The notes under the pieces were generated by a model. That model worked only from the letters and a program-made list of their open reading frames with translations, made no database searches and had not been told where the DNA came from. From the NCBI RefSeq assembly GCF_030272615.1, contig NC_081406.1, positions 246,633,218 to 246,697,217 of the forward strand: a stretch of 64,000 bases of DNA. The letters run 5' to 3'. The stretch is from Cryptomeria japonica. Lineage: Eukaryota > Streptophyta > Pinopsida > Cupressales > Cupressaceae. How positions within the stretch are numbered: the stretch's first letter is position 1; each line of letters begins with the position of its first letter. Positions 58,317-64,000 of this stretch are shown one piece after another. Both the position numbers and the translations under genes were made by a program.

Positions 58317-60421
58317 ATCATCAAAATCTTTATTAATAGAAAAGGACAGTAGATCCTATTGAAGTAGCGAAAACCCAGCATAAATAGCATCAAGCCTTAC
58401 CCATCTATTCTCCTTCCAGTAGTTACAAACCATAGACCCAAACCTTCTTTTACATTCATCAATGAGTTGACTGCAATCTTGATTAAAGAGAGGTTCATCT
58501 TTAATCCAAGGATCCTCCCAGAACCTAATTTTGTCACCTTTTCCAAGGACCCATCCAGCTCCAGCTTTGGCAACTTTTGTGGATTTGATAATACTATTCC
58601 AAATGAAAGACCCAACAGGGATGTCCTCAGAGTAGAGGAGAGACTGGAGAGGTTGATCATGAATATATTTATCAAACCAAACCTGGTTCTAATCTTTCTT
58701 AATGCCAAAAGTCCTCCATATTTGTTTAGCAAGAAGAGCCTTATTAAAAGTTTTGGGAGCTTTAATACCAAGACCTCCCTTGCTCTTTGGCTTACACACT
58801 TTATCCCAGGAAACCAAGGCTATCATTTTTTTTTTCTTCTACCCCTGACCAAAGAAATCTTTTCTGAATCCTCTCTAAGGCTTCAACAAATTTACCTAGA
58901 ATACCAAATAGACTAAGAGTATAGACAGGGAGATTCTGAAGAGTAGCTTGAAGGAGCTGCAACTTTCTGGCTTGAGATAACATGGATCCTTTCCAGCCAA
59001 CCAGTTTTTTATTGAGTTTGTCTATTAACAAATTCCAGAATGAGTTTGGGGGAACTAATCCCAAGGGGAGACCCAAATAAGTGGAGGGGAGCATTTCCAC
59101 CTTGCACCCAATGATATTGGCAATTCTCTGTTGTCTTATGATAGGAGTATTCATGAAATAGATAGCAGACTTGTCCCAGTTGACTTGCTGGCCTGTCGCC
59201 AATGAATATGAGCTAAGAGCACCTTTAAAGGCAGCAGCCTCCCCAACAGAGGAGTATCCCATTAAGATTGTGTCATCAACAAACTATTGGTGAGTACAAG
59301 ACACATTAGCAGAGGAAGGTTGAAGACCTTTGATAGTTTTATTCACTTTCATTTTGTGGATCAGTTTGCTCATGCTCTTCGCCAAGATGGTAAATAGGAT
59401 AGGAGATATGGGATCTCCTTGTCTGAGCCCCCTAGAAGATTTAATGAATCTATAAGGAGACCCATTGATGAGAATTGGAAACATTGGGGTGGAGATCAAC
59501 TCTCTAGTAATTTTGATTATCTTCTCATCAAATCCAAAGGCCTCCATAATTCTGAAAAGAGCTTGTCATTCCACTCTATCATAAGCTTTAGCCAGATCCA
59601 ACTTTATCAGAAAGCCTTCTTTATTGGAAGTATTAAGAGAATGAATATTTTCATGCACAAGAATGATAGAATCCAAAATCTGCCTACCAGAGACAAATCC
59701 TTTTTGCTCCTTTGAGATGATAAAGGGGAGGACAGCTAAGAGTTTGGAAGTCATAACTTTAGAAATGATCTTATAAAAGGAGTTACATAGACTTATTGGC
59801 CCGAATTTTCCCATGGAATCCATCCTAGCCACCTTAGGAATTAAGGAAATAAAAGTAGAGTTGATTTCCTTAAGGATTCTTCTTGATCCAAAAAATTCTT
59901 TAACAACATTGACCATGTCTTTTCCCACAATATGCCAAAATTCCTAAAAGAAGAACATGGGGAAGCCATCAAGTCCCGGAGCCTTATCCCCCTAAAAGGA
60001 CAAGACCACTTTTTTAATTTCCTCAGCAGAGGGGATAGCAGAAAGGGCCTTATTCTAGTGAGGATCAATAATCTTGGGGATGTTGTCAACCAGATCTTGT
60101 TGTTTAGCAAAATCAAACTCCTTACTACCTGTGAGGAGCTAAGAAAAGAAACTAACAGCTTCATCTCCAATGTCCTCCTCCTTAAGAAGAATTTTGTCCT
60201 CAGAAATTAATCTAGATATTCTATTTGCTGCTTTATGTTTCATAGAAGTCATGAGAAAAAACTTTAGTATTTCTATCCCCAGCTTCTAGCCAAATAGCCC
60301 CGGATCTCTATCTCCAATAGATTTCCTCCCTATATATAATGTTGTGAAGTTTGACTAAAATATCATCTTCCTTAGCCTTGGGATACTTTCTATAGCCATC
60401 TTTCTATATAGAGTTTTGGAT
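58317..60421 (-). pseudogene. LINE ORF2 reverse transcriptase
   Basis: The RT blocks follow in order over several frames: FGPISLCNSFYKIISKVM, SKEQKGFVSGRQILDSI, LIKLDLAKAYDRVEW with the first catalytic Asp, SSRGLRQGDPISPILFTI, FVDDTILMG (catalytic F-V-D-D, near 59260-59283, just after a TAG), NWDKSAIYFM and LPSTYLGLPLG, then a thumb with KRFLWSG. At least four frameshifts and many stops were seen. RT primes on nicked target DNA in this class. Confidence 0.9.
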
Positions 60422-61349
60422 CTATTCTAATTCCTCCTTCAGTTTTTTTTTATTCAAAAATATCACCAAAAACCTTCTTATTCCAGATATTAATGTTATC
60501 TTTGATGTTTCTAAGTTTTTTAGCAACTTTGTACATGGTTGTTCCATCCACATCAATATTTCACCAATCGGCAATGGATTTTTCCAAAGAGGGGTGAGAG
60601 ATCCACATTTTCTCAAACCAGAAAGGAAAACATTGTTTACTCTTAATAGACTCAGCAACAAAAGAAATGGGATAATGATCTGAGCCAATTCTATTGACAA
60701 CTTAAAGGGAGCATCTATGAGAAAGGATACAGTCATAAGTAATAAGGGATCTGTCAAGCCTTACCTGAATGAGGTCTTCTCCATCCCTGCGATTAGACCA
60801 GGTGTAAGAAGCTCCAGTGAGATCAGTATCAATAAGAGCATTGACATTTATGAAGTCCATCAAATCAGATCTGCTATCCAGTTGGGCTTGAGTTCCTCCA
60901 AATTTTTTAGTTCCTTGCAATGGAGTATTGAAATTTCCCATCAACAGCAAGCTATCTTGAGAGAAAGAGCTTCTTTTCTGCTGGATTTTATCCCAAAATT
61001 TACTCTTAGCAAATTTGGAATTAGGGGCATAGATATTTGTAACCACCCATTCCTTTCCTTCAGAGATGCTTTTAACTTTCATAGATATAATATTACCATC
61101 TTCATCAATCATATCTCCTAAAATAGTTTTCTTGTTTCAAAAAATAGCCACCCCACCTGAGGTGCCATTTGAGCTACTACCACAGACTCCTCCATTTTTA
61201 AAGAAATTTAAATTCTCAACTTTCTCCATACTCATTTTGGTTTCCTGCACAAGGATAATATATGGCTTATGATCTCGAATGAGATTCCGTAATATATCAT
61301 GTTTATTGAGACCATTTAGGCCTCGAATGTTCCATGAAATTACCTTCAT
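60422..61349 (-). pseudogene. LINE ORF2 APE-type endonuclease
   Basis: Starts MKVISWNIRGLNG, the N-terminus of AP endonuclease-like domains, then ILVQETKMS with the catalytic Glu, NIYAPNSKFAK, LLMGNFNTP where the family has G-D-F-N, so the catalytic Asp is Asn (60932-60934), then SYTWSNRRDG and, in another stretch, GSDHYPISF with the S-D-H motif. The enzyme nicks the target DNA to start integration. A stop separates the first 70 residues from the rest. Confidence 0.92.
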
Positions 61350-62797
61350 TTGGAAACCTGGGGGTAGGATTCCTGTATAGTTCGCTGCCTTCCATTAGCT
61401 ATGTTTTACTTACTCTCTTAGTCCCTATGCCATTTCATGGGTTTACGACCCAGCGGAGATTTGGAAAGACCAATATCTGCCTTGGATCTGGTCCTAGTTT
61501 TCACCCCATTAGGGCATCCTGCCTTCTTATTTTTCTTTTTTCCATTCCCTATTATTTCTTCCTCATGTTCATCTCTAAGATTAGCTTGCATGTTATTCCA
61601 TAGTTCTCCTCTTTTCTGGGCTAAAGTGGGCATGCCAACTCCAACATTCTGGAATAAAGAGTTTAGGTTAACCTTAGGCGATCCGAACTTGTTCTTTCTT
61701 CCAGAATTAACTTCATGACCTTCAAAATCATTTGGGAAATCTTTATCACTTCTCATTACTGAAACTTGAAGGGACTCATGTTGAGATTATATCATCAATC
61801 TCACCTTCTTCAAAGAATCTCTTCAATGATTACATTCTCTTCCTCCTGAGCCTGTAAAACTTCAAAAATATTGACTGTTTTGATCTCAAATCCCCTGATT
61901 TCATCCTTTTTATATTCCTTCAAAAGGGATACCTTAAGAGGGTTAGCATTTCTATCATCTTCTGATAAGTCTTTTATGTTACCAGGAATTCCACTTCCTC
62001 CTTCCACTCTACTATCTTCCTTAATATTATTATTTTCTTTCCATACTTGTTTATGGGGATTATTAACCTTCATAGTTTTTGGGGGGTTACTAGGGCAAGC
62101 CTTAGCTTAGTGTCCAGCTTTCTTATAGGAAAAGAACACAAAGGGGAGGGACTCAAACTCTATTGTATGTTCCCATAACCCAAGTTTGGAATTTATATCA
62201 ATAGAACTAGGAAGATCCATGTTCTGTGAAATATTGACACATATTCTTGCATAAACCAGTCTCTTTCAAGCTATAGTCATTGGATCTATCGCAACAAGCT
62301 CCCCAAAACAATTTTCTATACTTGAAAAAACATCCTCAACCCAGAATTCAAGCGGCAAGCCTGGCAACCTTACCCAGACCGGAGCAGATTAAAAGAAGGA
62401 ATCATTGAGTTCCATATTTGGAGACTATTTTCTCAGGGATAGGGAAGATTTACCAAACATCCATGATCCACTACTTAATGTTGCTTCCAAATCTTCCCCA
62501 CAAGAGAAGGAAAAAAACAAAAAAACCCCTTGGCAGGGCTAAAACATCAACCTATCCTTTAAGCCTACATTTTCTCTTAACAAATGATCTAACATCCTCA
62601 ATATTGGGTCGTGGTCCAACAAACTTTCCCACTAGAGAGAAGGCCATTAAAGAAATGTTATGATCAATAACCAAATCTGGAACAACAATAGCTAATTTAC
62701 TCATTTTTCTATCAAAGATGTCTTCCACAAAGGGGAAGGACGATTTTCTAGTAGGTTTGTTTGCAAAAAGACTGCTCCAGGGTTTGAGAGCCTTCAC
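61350..62797 (-). pseudogene. LINE ORF1 with DUF4283-like domain
   Basis: The frame at 62552-62797 has VKALKPWSSLFANKP and LMAFSLVGKFVGPRPNIEDV, the start of the DUF4283 domain. Further on, in other frames, are PVWVRLPGLPLEFW and ARICVNIS, typical of its C-terminal end. A degenerate zinc knuckle, F-F-S-Y-K-K-A-G-H-x4-C at about 62100-62140, has lost two Cys. The rest (61418-62073) is polar. ORF1 binds the LINE RNA. No ATG is seen at the 5' end: the element begins in the middle of a codon run, so a few residues are missing. Confidence 0.85.
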
Positions 62798-62810
62798 ATT
62801 TATATTTGTT

Positions 62811-62932
62811 GTTATATTCTTTTATGGTTACTGGTTACTGAAACACTTTATTAATAAGGTTTAAACTTATCTTATCAGCTCGAACATTGATTCACCCCCC
62901 CCCACCCCTCTTACTGTTCTTAGATTCCAACA
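62811..62932 (+). mobile_element. C3 5' LTR, part after the LINE
   Basis: 122 bp that continue the LTR after the LINE TSD and end TTAGATTCCAACA. The GATTCACCCCCCCCC signature near the end is the same as in the other copia LTRs of the window. Total LTR length is about 929 bp. Confidence 0.78.
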
Positions 62933-62950
62933 ATTGGTCTGAGAGCCTGG
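62933..62950 (+). other. C3 primer-binding site
   Basis: ATTGGTCTGAGAGCCTGG follows the LTR directly. TGGTCTGAGAGCC differs at two positions from the initiator tRNA-Met site TGGTATCAGAGCC. Confidence 0.8.
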
Positions 62951-63012
62951 TGCCTTGGAGTAAGTCTAACAGCTTAAGGAAGATCCTGAATCTGGAATCC
63001 ATATAGACGAGT

Positions 63013-64000
63013 ATGGAGAAACAACTTGAAGTAACTCTTGAAGACTATGATGCTGAAAGGATGAAAAATGTGAAATTGCAAGATAAGTTGAACTCTGCAA
63101 AGGAATTCATTCTTATCCTATAGGAGAGGTTGTCATCTGCTCAAGCTAGAACAAAGGAACTATTGCAAAATCAGGATGATGAAGAGAAGAATGCCCTTAA
63201 AGAACAATGTCAAAAGTTGATCCGAGAGAATACTATCATGAAGAATTAAATGCAAGCCCTAACTATGAGGATGTCTAAGGATATTGAAGACCAAAAAAAC
63301 AATGAAGAAAATCTTGGCAGATCTCTGAAAGATAGATCTGAGGAATGCATTAGGCTAGCACATGATAATGATATGTTAAGAAATGAACTGGTGCAATCCT
63401 AGAATAATGAGTTGGAGTTGGAAAGATTGATAATAGTCCTAAGAGGAGATCTGGATACTACAAACGAATATAGAGACAAGTTCAAGGATAGTTATGCAAA
63501 GCTTGATGAACTATTGAAGGATCAAAGGCGCAAGGGACACACTAGAGGTCTTGGATTTGAGCAAGGAGAAAGCTCTGGTGCTGCAAATGAAGTTGAAACA
63601 ATAAGTCAGAAGGAGAATCCACCTATCAACCATAAATCACCGATAAGGCAACCCAATGCACATAAATTCAATGGTAGATGTTTTGTTTGCAATAAATTTA
63701 GCCATATGGCAAGGCATTGTAGAAATAGAGCAAATCGAGATAATAATGCAGTTCCTGATCAATGTTCAAATTGTAAGATGTATGGTCATAGGAAAAAATA
63801 TTGTAGAGAGAATGTGAGATTTCATGCATGTGGAAAGTTTGGACATATGGCTAATCAATGTTGGTCAAGGAATTATCAAGGATACAACAAGGCAATTCAG
63901 AAAAATAATGTCACTTGCTATGCATGCAACAAAATAGGACATATTGCTAAATTCTGCAGAAGTGAGAACAATCCGGTAGGAAATGATGAAAAAGGAAAAC
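63013..64000 (+). pseudogene. C3 Gag-like protein: coiled coil plus four zinc knuckles, partial
   Basis: The frame starts MEKQLEVTLEDYDAERMKNV at 63013. The first 200 residues are a Glu/Lys/Leu-rich coiled coil, broken by TAGs at about 63121 and 63400 and a TAA at 63247. Then come CFVCNKFSHMARHC, CSNCKMYGHRKKYC, FHACGKFGHMANQC (first Cys lost) and CYACNKIGHIAKFC. The frame continues past the window end. The design and knuckle sequences resemble the C2 gag, and the two probably belong to one group. Whether a pol follows cannot be seen. Confidence 0.85.

Larger units (their letters stand above)
47081..62797 (-). mobile_element. Plant LINE (7.7 kb without C2) with three ORFs
   Basis: A minus-strand non-LTR retrotransposon flanked by the 13-bp TSD. 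Order from 5' (62797) to 3' (47081): ORF1 with DUF4283-like domain and degenerate knuckle, ORF2 with endonuclease, RT, zf-RVT and RNase H, an additional ORF3, a short 3' UTR and the tail CTTAATAAAAAAT. It is nearly full length; the first codons of ORF1 seem to be missing. Copia-type element C2 is inserted in ORF3. Removing C2 and one TSD copy gives about 7,706 bp. Plant L1-type LINEs normally carry only ORF1 and ORF2. Confidence 0.9.
46274..64000 (+). mobile_element. Copia element C3, 5' part, runs off the window
   Basis: A plus-strand element whose 5' LTR starts TGTTGGTAAATGAC at 46274 and ends ATTCCAACA at 62932, interrupted by the LINE. After it come a primer-binding site and a gag frame that reaches the end of the window. 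The two LTR halves match the other copia LTRs here in layout: GGTTTTTCCTC..GGTTTTCCATG before the LINE (as in GGTTTTTTCC..GGTTTTCCACG), and GATTCACCCCC after it. The 3' LTR lies outside, so the TSD cannot be checked. Confidence 0.8.

Overview
This window is plant nuclear DNA built almost entirely of decayed transposable elements. Every coding signal I recognise belongs to a retroelement: Ty1/copia, Ty3/gypsy of two lineages, and a plant LINE with DUF4283-type ORF1 and an ORF2 carrying endonuclease, reverse transcriptase, zf-RVT and RNase H. I found no convincing host gene, tRNA, rRNA or CRISPR array. The AT-rich background, long LTRs of 1.1-1.3 kb, heavy stop-codon decay and deep nesting suggest a large-genome seed plant. 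A conifer is my best guess, but that is an inference.

Layout. 1-7.7 kb: old relics, namely a gypsy-like LTR, a copia LTR piece, a 381-bp solo LTR with a perfect 5-bp target-site duplication (TSD), a Mutator-type MITE with a 9-bp TSD, and two local duplications. 7.7-45 kb: two arms of about 4 kb of one old sequence in opposite orientation, centred near 33.6 kb, each holding a 21-bp-period array. The left arm was split by copia element D (11746-33119). D was then hit twice: by a Tat-like Ty3 element B that lacks RT (12873-22424) and by Ty3 element E (about 24745-30047). The right arm was split inside its 21-bp array by copia element C1 (35628-43043), which later received a short LINE 3' fragment.

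46.3-64 kb is a three-level nest. A plus-strand copia C3 (5' LTR from 46274, gag running off the window) has a minus-strand LINE in its 5' LTR (47081-62797, 13-bp TSD). That LINE has copia-type element C2 in its third ORF (47752-55757, TSD tcccc).

Two architectures deserve attention. The LINE carries an extra ORF of about 620 codons downstream of ORF2, starting 4 nt after the ORF2 stop and lying inside the LINE's TSDs. C2 is a complete LTR-PBS-gag-PPT-LTR unit with no protease, integrase, RT or RNase H; in their place is a single-frame ORF of 1,113 codons of unknown function. Both ORFs have an N-terminal helix-rich part, charged or low-complexity linkers and a C-terminal coiled coil. C3 carries the same gag style as C2 (coiled coil plus several zinc knuckles) and could be a related autonomous partner. 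All copies seen here are inactivated by stops, frameshifts or catalytic-residue changes.
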